A stretch of 64,000 nucleotides of DNA from Acinetobacter tibetensis (GCF_023824315.1 NZ_CP098732.1:1798001-1862000); one strand, 5' to 3'; counted from the first letter of the stretch, positions 28,607 to 42,978 are shown. The notes: a model not told the origin generated them from the letters alone. Numbers and translations are program-made.

Positions 28607-29085
28607 TGGCTAATCAAAACTGTAGCAGTTGCCAAAATACCTTCTTGACGGCCAGTAAAACCCAGTTTTTCTGTGGTTGTTGCTTTAATACTAATCTGAG
28701 TAACATCCACATCTAAAACATCTGCGACAGATTGACGCATCTCTAAATTGTACTTCGCTAACTTTGGACGCTCACAGGCTACCGTCATATCCGCATTATT
28801 CAACACATAGCCACGATCTAAAATGAGCTGATAGACGTGTTTTAACAGTACTCGACTGTCTGCCCCTTTAAATTCAGGATCTGTATCTGGAAAATGCTGC
28901 CCAATATCGCCCAATGCAAGTGCACCCAATAATGCATCACAGAGTGCATGCAGCACAACATCACCATCGGAATGTGCTTTTAAACCGTGTGTATGTGGAA
29001 TTTTAACGCCAGCCAAAGTAACAAATTCGCCTTCCTCAAAAGCGTGTACATCCATTCCTTGACCAATTCGAATATGTGCGACCAT
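28594..29085 (-). CDS. ispF: 2-C-methyl-D-erythritol 2,4-cyclodiphosphate synthase
   Basis: A 163-residue MEP-pathway enzyme. The N-terminal IRIGQGMDVHAF contains the metal-binding D-x-H. HSDGDVVLHALCDALLGALALGDIGQHFP and the C-terminal TTTEKLGFTGRQEGI are family hallmarks. It makes the cyclic diphosphate precursor of isoprenoids as a trimer with zinc. ispD lies elsewhere in this window (33.5 kb), not adjacent. Confidence 0.97.
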   Translation of the reverse strand: MVAHIRIGQGMDVHAFEEGEFVTLAGVKIPHTHGLKAHSDGDVVLHALCDALLGALALGDIGQHFPDTDPEFKGADSRVLLKHVYQLILDRGYVLNNADMTVACERPKLAKYNLEMRQSVADVLDVDVTQISIKATTTEKLGFTGRQEGILATATVLISHQAK

Positions 29086-29186
29086 TCAGTTACGCTCCTT
29101 CAGAAATAAATGTTTGAAATCTTGTATTCAGTGTTTCGACTTCGTTATAGTTACACCAGCACAGTGTTGTGAAAGTATAAGTCATC

Positions 29187-29837
29187 ATGTTGTTGAATAC
29201 AGACATTAAATTCCTTAAAACTATAGCATCTTTCATTGGTATGGGTTGTATATACACTAGCCTGACTTACGCTCAGGAAATAGATTGTAGTAAAACTGAT
29301 ACTGCTACAATAAAAACGATGTGTTCTGGCAGTTTCGAACAACAACGGCAGAAACTCAAAAACCAATATCTCACTGCGTTTTTAATCAGTGATGCACCCT
29401 TACGATTACTCGATGATACACATAGCGTATGGCTCAACCGTATACAACAATGCAAAACAGAATCATGTTTTACACAGCAATTTGAGCTTCGCACTGATGA
29501 TTTAAATTTTTATACCTCATTAAATCAGAGTTTGACTCAACATTATTTAAAATTTGAAAAGGGTAAACTTGCACAACAGCCCATTCACCTACAAGTTCAT
29601 CAGCTTGGTAAAGACAGTATTAAAATTGAAGGAATTGCCTACCGTAATCCAAACAACAAGAAGGAAACTCAAACCATTCCTTTCTTGGCGTACACCACCC
29701 CAGAGAAAAAACAAAATATTGTCGACAATGAACATGACTGTAAATATCAATTTGATTATTACAAAGCCATTTTAACTGTCAAAACCCAACAAAAAGGTTG
29801 TGAGCGATTTACTGGTGTTTATCGCCTTTATGATTAA
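29187..29837 (+). CDS. Exported hypothetical protein, LprI-like N-terminal region
   Basis: A 216-residue protein with an N-terminal hydrophobic signal-like segment ending near LTYAQE. The mature part has Cys pairs (IDCSKTDTATIKTMC, then QQCKTESC) and a CSxSFEQQRQKL helix, a layout like DUF1311/LprI lysozyme-inhibitor domains. The C-terminal 90 residues look like a beta-rich domain with two more Cys. Likely periplasmic; the function is unproven. Confidence 0.65.
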   Translation: MLLNTDIKFLKTIASFIGMGCIYTSLTYAQEIDCSKTDTATIKTMCSGSFEQQRQKLKNQYLTAFLISDAPLRLLDDTHSVWLNRIQQCKTESCFTQQFELRTDDLNFYTSLNQSLTQHYLKFEKGKLAQQPIHLQVHQLGKDSIKIEGIAYRNPNNKKETQTIPFLAYTTPEKKQNIVDNEHDCKYQFDYYKAILTVKTQQKGCERFTGVYRLYD

Positions 29838-29856
29838 AGACAGTTTTAAAAAAATA

Positions 29857-29884
29857 AAAAAGCACAGATATTTGTCTGTGCTTT
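29857..29884. terminator. Bidirectional terminator
   Basis: Hairpin AAAAGCACAGA / TCTGTGCTTTT between convergent genes (exported protein and dadA); A and T runs on both sides. Confidence 0.9.
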
Positions 29885-29902
29885 TGATTCAACATGAGTA
29901 CA

Positions 29903-31147
29903 TCAAGCTGGATAAGCCGATGCAATTTCTTGACTGATCATCACTGCTGTAGCGGCTGACAAAGTCCAACCTAAATGTCCATGCCCTGTGTTATAAAATA
30001 CGCGGTCACGTCGTCCACGTCGAACGATTGGCATCATGTCTGGCATCATTGGACGTAAGCCCGCCCAAGGCACAACACTCTGAGTGGAAATATCAAAATT
30101 TTTATTTGCCCAATCTACCAAAGGCTGAATCCGATCGGAACGAATATCACGGTTATACCCATTAAACTCCGCAGTCCCTGCAATTCTTAATCGGCTAGCA
30201 CCTAAACGTGACGTGACAATTTTGGCACTTTCATCCAGCAAACTTACCCATGGTGCATGTTGCACACTCTGCTCATCATCCAAGTTAATGGTAATTGAAT
30301 AGCCTTTTACAGGATAAACATTCACTTTATCACCCAGTAAATGTGCCAATTGATAGCTACCCACACCACCACACACCAACACAGCATCTGCTTCAAAATA
30401 TTCTGATGCCTGCTCTTCTGGGTGCATATTTTCAGTGCTGCCTTTACAAATGACTGTCACGCCTTTCTCATGATGTTGCACGTCGGTGACGTCTAAACCA
30501 AAGCGATATTTCACCCCATATTTTTCTGTTACCTTGGCAAGACCATTGGTAAATTTATGAATATCTCCTGTGGCATCACCCGGACAATAAAAGCCGCCAT
30601 AATAGTCACCTGTTAAACTCGGCTCAATTTGCTTAATTTCTTCAGATGTTACTGCATAACGCTCTAATCCACCTGTGCAAAGCAATTCATTGACACGGGT
30701 TGCGACTTGATAATCTGTTTGGTTGTGGTAAAAATGTAGAATGCCTCTTTTTTCTAAATCAAACTGAATCTGTTCCTGTTCAGCAATATCAAATAAGCGT
30801 TTACGCGCCATGAGTGCTAATTTCACCGTATCACGGGTATTTTCTTCATAGTGTTTAATATTGCCCAAAAATTCGACTAGCCATGCATATTTATGCAGAT
30901 CAAACGACGGATTGAGCAACAAAGGCGCATCTTTACGGGACATCCATTTAATGCCTTTCAATACAGTGGATTTTTGATTCCAGACTTCTGCATTACATGC
31001 TGAAAGCTGACCACCATTGGCAAAAGAAGTTTCCATTGCAGGATAAAGATGTTTATCGATGACTGTCACATCATAGCCCAATTGTGATAGTTCATAAGCT
31101 GAAGTTACCCCAGTAATTCCAGAGCCAATAACAATAATATGTGGCAT
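29903..31147 (-). CDS. dadA: D-amino acid dehydrogenase (DadA family FAD oxidoreductase)
   Basis: A 414-residue flavoprotein. The Rossmann FAD motif IVIGSGITGVTSAYELSQLG is at the N-terminus, and GTAEFNGYNRDIRSDRI plus GLRPMMPDMMPIVRRG near the C-terminus are typical of DadA. It deaminates D-amino acids (classically D-alanine) to 2-keto acids and feeds the respiratory chain from the membrane surface. A tandem glycine riboswitch lies in its leader, so its physiological substrate may include glycine or amino acids linked to glycine. An AGGAG Shine-Dalgarno precedes the ATG at 31147. Confidence 0.9.
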   Translation of the reverse strand: MPHIIVIGSGITGVTSAYELSQLGYDVTVIDKHLYPAMETSFANGGQLSACNAEVWNQKSTVLKGIKWMSRKDAPLLLNPSFDLHKYAWLVEFLGNIKHYEENTRDTVKLALMARKRLFDIAEQEQIQFDLEKRGILHFYHNQTDYQVATRVNELLCTGGLERYAVTSEEIKQIEPSLTGDYYGGFYCPGDATGDIHKFTNGLAKVTEKYGVKYRFGLDVTDVQHHEKGVTVICKGSTENMHPEEQASEYFEADAVLVCGGVGSYQLAHLLGDKVNVYPVKGYSITINLDDEQSVQHAPWVSLLDESAKIVTSRLGASRLRIAGTAEFNGYNRDIRSDRIQPLVDWANKNFDISTQSVVPWAGLRPMMPDMMPIVRRGRRDRVFYNTGHGHLGWTLSAATAVMISQEIASAYPA

Positions 31148-31182
31148 AAAGCACTCCTACGAAATGCATGCATTCCTTGTGT

Positions 31183-31372
31183 TGTGCCCCATCTGTCATT
31201 GGTACCTGAGAGCTTCGATCATATGCAACATATAACCATCCCCTTCGGTGAGTGCCTTTTTTATCTTTATGCACTTCTCTCCAGATTTTGAAATTATTAC
31301 AGTCCTTCTGCCTGAGAGTTTCCGGGGTCGTTGCTCCTTCGGCGAGCACATCACTGTGCTTCTCTCCTGCAA
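31183..31372 (-). promoter_or_regulatory. Tandem glycine riboswitch in the dadA leader
   Basis: Read on the minus strand, two glycine aptamers follow one another. The first has GGAGAGA at about 31361-31367, the CCGAAGGAGCAA loop, and CTCTCAGGCA at 31309-31318. The second has GGAGAGA at 31276-31282, CACCGAAGGGG at about 31240-31250, and CTCTCAGGTACCAATGACAG ending at about 31190. These are the conserved cores of the gcvT-type RNA. Only about 35 nt separate it from the dadA ATG, with no room for a terminator, so control is probably at translation. The remaining bases to 31551 are AT-rich with nothing else visible. Confidence 0.93.
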
Positions 31373-31551
31373 TAATTGCTTCTTATAATATGAGCAATAT
31401 ATATACCATTTTCGAGTGCGAAATATACAAATTTAGTAATTATTTATGAGAAAGTACTTAAAGATTTTTATTCCAATAAAATTCATATACTTAAAAAAAT
31501 AATATTTGATTCTGTTTTATCTACATGATGCAATAAAATTGATTTCAACCT

Positions 31552-31577
31552 ATAAAAAAAGCCCCAAATGGGGCTTA
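31552..31577 (-). terminator. Terminator after rodA
   Basis: Minus-strand hairpin AGCCCC-AUUU-GGGGCU followed by seven U residues, just downstream of the rodA stop. Confidence 0.9.
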
Positions 31578-31583
31578 CGCATT

Positions 31584-32732
31584 TTAACGGTGCGTATGAA
31601 TGGACATCACAATTCCCATACCAGCAAGCAGTGCAATCACCGCCGTACCGCCATAACTCATCAATGGTAATGGATCTCCTGTCACAGGAAGAATTCCACT
31701 AATCATGCCCGAGTTGAGAAATACAAAGAAGAAGAACGTTAAACCAATGGCACTTGCCAGCAAACGACCATAGTTATGGAAGGAGTTTAAACCAATCATC
31801 ATGCAACGGAAAATAATAGCTGCATAAAGCGCAAATAGGAACATAACACCTAAAAATCCGAACTCTTCTGAATAGGTCGATAAAATAAAGTCGGTATGAT
31901 GTTCAGGCAAATAGCCCAAATGCGACTGCGTTCCCCCCAAATAGCCCTTCCCCATTAAGCCACCAGAACCAATTGCAATCTTAGACTGGATAATATTCCA
32001 ACCCGCACCTAAGGCATCGGATTCTGGATCAAACAGAGTTAATACACGCTTCTTTTGGTAAGCCTGTAAGACATACATCCATAAAACAGGCGCAGTAACA
32101 GCGAATGCCATAAAGGCTCCCAAAATGAGCCTCCAAGACATCCCACTCAAAAAGAGCACGAAAATTCCGGGGATAATTAAGCCAATGGATAAGTCGGGTT
32201 GCAAGGCAACCAATACAAAAGGCACAAACATAATCACCAATGCCCCCAAAATATGAATCAGTTTCGGTGGAAATGGCTTTCTAGCAAAATACCATGCCAT
32301 CATTAACGGCATCGCAAACTTCATAAACTCACTGGGTTGTACACTGCCAATACCGGGTACAGTCAACCAACGTTTAGCCCCTAAGCGGGTATCGCCTATG
32401 ACAAGCACCAAAACCAACAACACAACTGAAATCAGATAAAAATATGGACTGGTGGCCTGATAAACCTTCGGTGGGATCTGTGCGCAAATAAATAACAGAA
32501 TAAAACCCACACCAAAACTGGTGGCCTGACGCAATACCATTCCCATATCTTCAGCAGTGGCACTATAAACTGCCATTAAACCAATAATAGAATTTACAAC
32601 CAACAATCCCAACAACCAAGGATCAAGATGTAAACGGTGCCATTTGGAGGAATCGTCTTTAATACTTCGACCATCACGTAAGGATTGGCGTAAGAAACGA
32701 TACTGTTGAGAAGGTATCATCTGATGAGGCAA
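31584..32732 (-). CDS. rodA: Rod shape-determining peptidoglycan polymerase
   Basis: A 382-residue SEDS-family polytopic membrane protein. The signature blocks are GAKRWLTVPGIGSVQPSEFMKF, the loop with GKGYLGGTQSHLGYLPEHHTDFI, and the C-terminal GILPVTGDPLPLMSYGGT (each split from longer runs). RodA polymerises glycan strands of the sidewall with PBP2 and MreBCD. Length and the absence of an FtsW-type long tail favour RodA. No mrdA/PBP2 gene is adjacent. Confidence 0.95.
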   Translation of the reverse strand: MPHQMIPSQQYRFLRQSLRDGRSIKDDSSKWHRLHLDPWLLGLLVVNSIIGLMAVYSATAEDMGMVLRQATSFGVGFILLFICAQIPPKVYQATSPYFYLISVVLLVLVLVIGDTRLGAKRWLTVPGIGSVQPSEFMKFAMPLMMAWYFARKPFPPKLIHILGALVIMFVPFVLVALQPDLSIGLIIPGIFVLFLSGMSWRLILGAFMAFAVTAPVLWMYVLQAYQKKRVLTLFDPESDALGAGWNIIQSKIAIGSGGLMGKGYLGGTQSHLGYLPEHHTDFILSTYSEEFGFLGVMFLFALYAAIIFRCMMIGLNSFHNYGRLLASAIGLTFFFFVFLNSGMISGILPVTGDPLPLMSYGGTAVIALLAGMGIVMSIHTHR

Positions 32733-32846
32733 TACAGCTAAAAGTGAGCAGAGTATAAATTTAAACTGCGAGAGAGTGAATGCTTAATTCAACGTTCAGG
32801 ATAATTATTTCGTAAACAATCACAGCTACCGCATAAAATTTTTAAA

Positions 32847-33539
32847 TTAGTTTTGCGATTGGGTAATCAAACGCGCCAACTGTAAGTCATCTGGATAGGT
32901 AATTTTGATATTATCAGAACGCCCCTGAACCACATGAACAGGATGTCCCGCGTATTCCAAGGCACTCGCTTCATCAGTAATCACTTGCTGGTCTTGCAAA
33001 GCCAGCTCAATCGCTTGTTTTAATACACCCAGTTTTGCCATCTGCGGAGTTTGAGCTTGCCATAATAGATCACGGCTCACTGTCTGACTGATGATCGCTT
33101 CAGTTTCAACTCGCTTCAAAGTATCACGGACTGGAATAGCAAGAATAGCAGCTTGATCTGTTTCAATCGCTTTATGAACCAATGTATTTAATACAGGCAA
33201 AGTAATGCATGGACGTGCTGCATCATGCACCAGCACCCAGTCATTTTCATCTGTGATTTGAGCAAGATAATTTAAAGCATTCAGTACAGAATCAACTCGT
33301 TCTTGACCACCCGCACAAAAATGTGATTTTTCTGGAGCCACCAAAGCCAAGCTTTGAATCACATTATCATCTTGCGCAACCGCAAGCACATAACCTGCTA
33401 AATCCAAGCCATTTAATCGTTCCACCGTATGTTCTAATACGGTTTTATGATCAAGCAATTGATATTGTTTTAATTTAGACTGAGAAAAACGTCGCCCTGA
33501 ACCCGCAGCAGGAATAACCACCCAAAGCTTATTGGGCAT
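32847..33539 (-). CDS. ispD: 2-C-methyl-D-erythritol 4-phosphate cytidylyltransferase
   Basis: About 230 residues from the ATG at 33539. The CTP-binding signature VVIPAAGSGRRFSQSKLKQY opens the protein; DWVLVHDAARPCITLP is the second conserved block. It makes CDP-methylerythritol in the isoprenoid MEP pathway. An in-frame ATG at 33608 would add 23 residues inside ftsB, but MPNKLWVVIPAAG matches the family start best. The start overlaps the end of ftsB by 11 bp, so the two are coupled. Confidence 0.95.
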   Translation of the reverse strand: MPNKLWVVIPAAGSGRRFSQSKLKQYQLLDHKTVLEHTVERLNGLDLAGYVLAVAQDDNVIQSLALVAPEKSHFCAGGQERVDSVLNALNYLAQITDENDWVLVHDAARPCITLPVLNTLVHKAIETDQAAILAIPVRDTLKRVETEAIISQTVSRDLLWQAQTPQMAKLGVLKQAIELALQDQQVITDEASALEYAGHPVHVVQGRSDNIKITYPDDLQLARLITQSQN

Positions 33540-33939
33540 TAACGGGCTCTGGTGGGATGGCATTGTCATCTTCATTGGTGCGTAAATCTGCTTTGGCGTT
33601 AGGATCAATATAAATAGGCTTATATTGAGTACTGATGGTACTCATTTGAACAAAAGTTTCGCGTGGTTTAATTAAACCCAAATCTAACCGTGCATGTTCT
33701 TCTATGGCTTCAACACCATTTTTTAAATCATAAACTTCTGCTGCAAGAACACGATTACGCTCTTTTAGCTCATCATTAATTTCTGTCTGTTGTTGGATTT
33801 TTTGGGTCAGTTGTTGATGATCATGATAACCACCCTCACCAAACCAAAATAAATACTGAAACCCTGCGATCAGTACGATCGCAAGGCCCAATAGTAATTT
33901 ACTCGCAAATGAGTCAAATACATTTAACATAGATAGCAT
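33529..33939 (-). CDS. ftsB: Cell division protein FtsB
   Basis: A 136-residue bitopic protein with one N-terminal membrane span (LLLGLAIVLIAGFQYLFWFG). A coiled coil follows (QQLTQKIQQQTEINDELKER), then the AEVYDLKNGVEAIEEHARLD stretch typical of the FtsB/DivIC family. It bridges FtsQ and FtsL in the septal complex. The C-terminal 35 residues are an extension rich in Asn, Glu and Pro. It lies between eno and ispD, the usual gammaproteobacterial order. Confidence 0.92.
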   Translation of the reverse strand: MLSMLNVFDSFASKLLLGLAIVLIAGFQYLFWFGEGGYHDHQQLTQKIQQQTEINDELKERNRVLAAEVYDLKNGVEAIEEHARLDLGLIKPRETFVQMSTISTQYKPIYIDPNAKADLRTNEDDNAIPPEPVNAQ

Positions 33940-33947
33940 TCAATCGC

Positions 33948-35255
<1,308 letters not shown>

Positions 35256-35281
35256 TTAATAACGAGATGCTTTAGAAGGCA

Positions 35282-36139
35282 TCAATGAGTATCTAATTTT
35301 GCGAAACCTTTTACCAAGGTATCTAATTCTTTTAGCTGTGCTAAGAACGGCTCAAGTTGAGCCATACGCAAGGCACATGGACCATCACATTTAGCTTTTT
35401 CTGGGTCTGGATGTGCTTCCAAGAACAAACCCGCTAAACCAGTCGCCATACCTGCGCGAGCAAGTGTCGTGATTTGTGCACGGCGGCCACCCGCAGAATC
35501 TGCACGGCCACCCGGAGTTTGAAGCGCATGAGTCACATCAAAGAACACAGGAACATTCATTTCTTTCATGATGTCGAAGCCCAACATGTCTACAACCAAA
35601 TTGTTGTAACCAAATGCCGAACCACGCTCACAAATAATGAGCTTGTCATTTCCTGCTTCTAAACACTTATGCAAAATATGGCGCATTTCGTGCGGAGCAA
35701 GGAATTGTGCTTTCTTGATGTTAATAATGGCATCAGTTTTAGCCATTGCTTCAACCAAGTCAGTTTGACGACTTAAAAAAGCGGGCAACTGAATGATGTC
35801 TGCAACTTCAGCCACTGGCGCAGCTTGATACGGCTCATGCACATCAGTAATGATTGGCACATTAAAGTGCTTTTTAATGTCCGCCAACCATTCAATTCCT
35901 TTTTCCAAACCAGGACCACGGAATGAATTTAAGCTCGAACGATTCGCTTTATCGAAACTTGCCTTAAACACATAGGGAATGTCTAAGCGCTTGCAAATAT
36001 CAACATAAGTTTCTGCAATTTCAAAAGCTAAATCTTTTGACTCTAATACGTTCATGCCGCCGAATAGTACAAATGGCAAGTGGTTTGCCATTTGTATATC
36101 GCCTAAACGTACAATTTCTTGTGGTTTTAATTGTGACAT
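35282..36139 (-). CDS. kdsA: 3-deoxy-8-phosphooctulonate (KDO-8-P) synthase
   Basis: A 285-residue TIM-barrel enzyme joining arabinose-5-phosphate and phosphoenolpyruvate for the LPS inner core. [20 protein letters not shown] is the N-terminal block, followed by [19 protein letters not shown] and [11 protein letters not shown]. It lies 38 bp after pyrG and 44 bp before eno. Confidence 0.97.
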   Translation of the reverse strand: MSQLKPQEIVRLGDIQMANHLPFVLFGGMNVLESKDLAFEIAETYVDICKRLDIPYVFKASFDKANRSSLNSFRGPGLEKGIEWLADIKKHFNVPIITDVHEPYQAAPVAEVADIIQLPAFLSRQTDLVEAMAKTDAIINIKKAQFLAPHEMRHILHKCLEAGNDKLIICERGSAFGYNNLVVDMLGFDIMKEMNVPVFFDVTHALQTPGGRADSAGGRRAQITTLARAGMATGLAGLFLEAHPDPEKAKCDGPCALRMAQLEPFLAQLKELDTLVKGFAKLDTH

Positions 36140-36177
36140 TTAAACTTTCCTAGTTTAGTCCTAGACATACCTTATTC

Positions 36178-37881
<1,704 letters not shown>

Positions 37882-37998
37882 CTAGAAAGCAAAGTCAATT
37901 AGCAGCAATTCATAGATCAATAAACAATTGGCTATTCTATCAGCATTTCCGATAAAAATTTAGTAGGGAATCTCAGGATTTTTCATCTGTAATTTTAC

Positions 37999-38007
37999 TG
38001 CTATACT
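37999..38007 (+). promoter_or_regulatory. Extended -10 promoter of the lipoprotein gene
   Basis: TG-C-TATACT matches an extended -10 element (TGnTATAAT) 35 bp before the ATG at 38043. No clear -35 box is needed for this class. Confidence 0.5.
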
Positions 38008-38042
38008 ACGCGCACTCTATTTATGCTTTATTTTGTGCGATT

Positions 38043-38450
38043 ATGAATAAGAAACTTTTAATTTGTGGTGCCCTTGCATTGGGTTTATTACTTACCGCAT
38101 GTGTGAAAAAAGAAGAACCTAAAGATGAGCAAGCTGAAACAGCCCAAGCTGCATCTGAACCGACTGAACAAGCACAGTTCCAACCTTTAGAAGCATCTCA
38201 ACCTGAAGCCGAAGTTGTAATCCCGACTCAAGTTGAAGTTGTGCGTGAGCAAACCCCAAATACTACGACTGAAATTCGTCGTGAAGTAGCACCGAAACCA
38301 GCTACAACTCAAGCAGTTGAAGCGCCTAAAGCTGAAGAGAAACCTGCTCAAGTCGTACAACAGCCGAAACCAAATACAACTGCTCAGTCTGAAGATGATG
38401 CTGTCGCTGCTGCTATTGCTGCTGCAACTCCTGCATTAGACAACAAATAA
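38043..38450 (+). CDS. Small Pro/Glu/Ala-rich lipoprotein
   Basis: A 135-residue protein with an N-terminal signal and a lipobox LLTAC (Cys20), so it should be lipidated and anchored in a membrane. The mature part is low-complexity and disordered, rich in Glu, Gln, Pro, Ala and Thr, with repeated EAP/KPA/QPK pieces. No catalytic domain is seen. Such proteins often act as envelope spacers, but the function is unknown. Confidence 0.8.
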   Translation: MNKKLLICGALALGLLLTACVKKEEPKDEQAETAQAASEPTEQAQFQPLEASQPEAEVVIPTQVEVVREQTPNTTTEIRREVAPKPATTQAVEAPKAEEKPAQVVQQPKPNTTAQSEDDAVAAAIAAATPALDNK

Positions 38451-38464
38451 TTTAAAATTTATTT

Positions 38465-38497
38465 AAAAAAACCAGTTCAAATGAACTGGTTTTTTTA
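38465..38497. terminator. Bidirectional terminator
   Basis: Perfect stem ACCAGTTCA / TGAACTGGT with A and T runs on both sides, between the lipoprotein gene and the convergent hydrolase gene. Confidence 0.92.
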
Positions 38498-38523
38498 ATG
38501 GTCTATAAAAAGTCATCAAGACA

Positions 38524-39618
38524 TTAATCTACATGCAACTTTAAATAATCTGCCATTAATTTTGCAGCCCATGATCGAGTTTGCGTGATCCCTTCATAAA
38601 AACCACAATGACTGCCCTTTTTGGTCGTTACAACAATAATATTTTCCATTCTTTGAACGATTGATTTATAAGGATAAAAGTTCTTGATATGACAAACGGG
38701 GTCATCCTCAGAATTTAAAACCATCAATGGAATTTTGACATTTTCAAATACATGGATAGGATTAATGGCTTGGGTATAACTTGCATAGTCGTGATAACCT
38801 GCTAATTCAAAATAACTTTTCTCAAATTCAGCAAGCGTTTTGACCGCCAATACCTGCGACAATGAAGTCACAGGTTTCCAAGTCGGCAAATAAGGATGAA
38901 TAAAAGTCTTGAATAGCTTTTTGGTCATCACTTTACTATAAAACGGATGGATATTTTCAAATCCAAGTTCAGTGTTATAGCCCGGACATAAGGCAAAAGC
39001 AGCTTTAAAAGGTGTGTCATTACCTTGTTCGCCCAAATAACGAACCAATAAACCTGTACCAGCGGATGAACCCACGGCATATAAAGATGAAGCTGGAAAT
39101 TGTTGCTGAATATAGGCGACTTGCTCCCGTAAATCGGAAGTAAAACCAAACAAACTCATTTTCGGTATAGGTAAAGGTAAATCTGCATGCCCACGGCGTA
39201 AACATAAAGCAATACGCCAGCCCGTATATTGATGCAGATCTCGAACCAACTCTCTCATACTGGCTAAATTACCCGTAATCGTATGTAGAATAATGATCGT
39301 CGGAGTTTCTGGGGGTAAAGCTAGACCATACCAAGCCACCGCAGTCACACCACCATCTTGCATGGTCAACTGATCAATTCTATCGTACTCTAGTTGAATG
39401 GTTCGCTTCTTAATCACATCAAAATATAATAAGTGTGCATGTGTGTTTGATAACCACGGGGTTGGACGATATTTTTGTTGAAGTTGAGGTAACTTTTCTA
39501 GCACCTTTTTACTTTGCCCTTGTGGGCTATAGTACAGTTTTGGTTGTTCAGCACCGATAACCGAATCAATCCATTCCGAACCTAGAACTTTAATTTTATT
39601 TAAAGTAGATATTCTCAT
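38524..39618 (-). CDS. Alpha/beta hydrolase, YheT family
   Basis: A 364-residue hydrolase. The oxyanion-hole region IILHTITGNLAS, the nucleophile elbow AVGSSAGTGLLVRYLG (Ser), the acid in NSEDDPVCH and the His in KKGSHCGFYE form a plausible triad in the right order. The YheT/ABHD1-3 family has esterase or lipase-type members. Residues 40-75 are the typical lead-in strand. It follows the SGNH hydrolase by 12 bp, suggesting a two-gene lipid or ester hydrolase operon. Confidence 0.87.
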   Translation of the reverse strand: MRISTLNKIKVLGSEWIDSVIGAEQPKLYYSPQGQSKKVLEKLPQLQQKYRPTPWLSNTHAHLLYFDVIKKRTIQLEYDRIDQLTMQDGGVTAVAWYGLALPPETPTIIILHTITGNLASMRELVRDLHQYTGWRIALCLRRGHADLPLPIPKMSLFGFTSDLREQVAYIQQQFPASSLYAVGSSAGTGLLVRYLGEQGNDTPFKAAFALCPGYNTELGFENIHPFYSKVMTKKLFKTFIHPYLPTWKPVTSLSQVLAVKTLAEFEKSYFELAGYHDYASYTQAINPIHVFENVKIPLMVLNSEDDPVCHIKNFYPYKSIVQRMENIIVVTTKKGSHCGFYEGITQTRSWAAKLMADYLKLHVD

Positions 39619-39630
39619 ATCGATTTACCA

Positions 39631-40353
39631 TTATTGATGATGAGTAAAAGATTGCTGTACCAAGGTGGCGATCTGCTGACCCCAAATGGCATAAATTTCT
39701 TTACTTGGATGAAAACCATCGCTTGCCATCGGCAAATTCATTGTTTGAAAGGCATGAATGTCAAAATGTAGAAACTTAAATCGACTGTTCTGCGCTAAAT
39801 ATTGCTGTAATTGCTGATTCATTGCAGTTGCATATTGCCCCAACAACCATGCCAATGGATTCGGCAAGGCTGGAAAATGCTGCATCGGTGGGACACCTGT
39901 GACAATAATCAATTTCGGCTGAAATCGATTCTGTACTTCTTCAAATAAATGCTGTTGTTGCTTCAACCACGATTTGACTGAAGTTAATTTGGTAACATCA
40001 TTCACACCGACTGATGTCACCACTACATCGTACTGCTGTGGTGCTAAATGTTGTGTTGCCCGAATGACTTGCTCCGTTGTATCACCAGTCTTTGCATGTA
40101 GTTTCCAGAGAATCTGATATTCATCTTGTAATGCTTGAAGAATCGCGCCAGACAAAGCCTCACTTTGTGATTCTACTCCAACTCCTGCTGCAGCCGAATC
40201 TCCTAAAATTAATAAGGATAATGACTGCCCTTGACCGATTATTCCCTCACGATCACCACTGGCTTCTAAAAGACGTGGTGTATTCTTGCGAACTTTTACC
40301 CCCTGAAACACCAACACAGGCAATAAAGCTAAAGTCGAAAGTTTTAACCACAT
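39631..40353 (-). CDS. SGNH/GDSL family esterase
   Basis: A 240-residue hydrolase with the SGNH blocks in order: LLILGDSAAAGVGVES (block I, Ser), VVTSVGVNDVTKL (block III, Asn), and SDGFHPSKEIYAIW (block V, Asp-x-x-His). A hydrophobic N-terminus (LSTLALLPVLVFQG) suggests a signal or anchor. It probably works in the envelope on acyl or acetyl esters; the substrate is unknown. It is cotranscribed with the YheT-like gene. Confidence 0.88.
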   Translation of the reverse strand: MWLKLSTLALLPVLVFQGVKVRKNTPRLLEASGDREGIIGQGQSLSLLILGDSAAAGVGVESQSEALSGAILQALQDEYQILWKLHAKTGDTTEQVIRATQHLAPQQYDVVVTSVGVNDVTKLTSVKSWLKQQQHLFEEVQNRFQPKLIIVTGVPPMQHFPALPNPLAWLLGQYATAMNQQLQQYLAQNSRFKFLHFDIHAFQTMNLPMASDGFHPSKEIYAIWGQQIATLVQQSFTHHQ

Positions 40354-40389
40354 TTGTTTAATCTCAGTAATTGTGTAAAGAAATATAAA

Positions 40390-40797
40390 TTAAGCGGGCT
40401 GAAACTGCTTAATACGCTGCCCCATCTCAGTAGCCAATGCCTCCAAACCACTTTTTGGTCGAATCATCACTTCAAAATCAACAATTTGACCTTGTTCATT
40501 GAATTGAATCATATCGATCCCCTTCAACTTTTTGTCCCCGATATTTGCTGAAAACTCCAAAACAACAGATTGAGCATTTTCCGTCAAAAATTCACGATGA
40601 TAGGTGAAGTTTTCGAATACCTGAATAACATTGCTCAGAATAAACTGCACCACGGCTTTACCTTCATAAGGATGAAAAGCAACAGGAGATCTGAAAACCA
40701 CATTGTCTGCTAACAATTCATTTAAGTAATCCATGTCACGCGTTGCAACCATGTGATGCCATTTATGTAATGCATCTTGGTTTTGTTTTAATTGCAT
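40390..40797 (-). CDS. NTF2-like (SnoaL-type) family protein
   Basis: A 135-residue protein with the NTF2-like pattern: an N-terminal helix (DALHKWHHMVATRDMDYLNE), then the LLADNVVFRSPVAF strand and strands ending in DMIQFNEQGQIVDFEVMIRP. This cone fold serves as an enzyme or ligand-binding pocket in many roles, so function cannot be assigned. It lies between an SGNH hydrolase and fadH, with a terminator separating it from fadH. Confidence 0.8.
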   Translation of the reverse strand: MQLKQNQDALHKWHHMVATRDMDYLNELLADNVVFRSPVAFHPYEGKAVVQFILSNVIQVFENFTYHREFLTENAQSVVLEFSANIGDKKLKGIDMIQFNEQGQIVDFEVMIRPKSGLEALATEMGQRIKQFQPA

Positions 40798-40819
40798 TGT
40801 TGTATTCTCTTTAATTGAT

Positions 40820-40843
40820 GAAAAGAGGACCCGTAGGTCCCCT
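40820..40843 (-). terminator. Probable terminator of fadH
   Basis: Minus-strand stem AGGGGACC / GGUCCUCU (one G-U pair) with a short loop, followed by UUUU, just after the fadH stop. Confidence 0.6.
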
Positions 40844-40848
40844 TGGTT

Positions 40849-42939
<2,091 letters not shown>

Positions 42940-42960
42940 TTATAGTCTAATTTTGAAATC

Positions 42961-42978
42961 TATGCAACATGTTGCATA
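42961..42978. promoter_or_regulatory. PadR-type operator, copy 2 (perfect 18-bp palindrome)
   Basis: TATGCAACAT/GTTGCATA is a perfect 18-bp palindrome ending 33 bp before the padR start. The AACATGTT core fits the ATGT/ACAT-type sites of PadR proteins. Likely autoregulation and control of fadH. Confidence 0.7.

Noticed and set aside
31092..31349. 85-codon open frame on the minus strand over the dadA leader
   Set aside because: It lies across the conserved cores of the glycine riboswitch and the dadA start; its codons follow RNA motifs, not a protein family.
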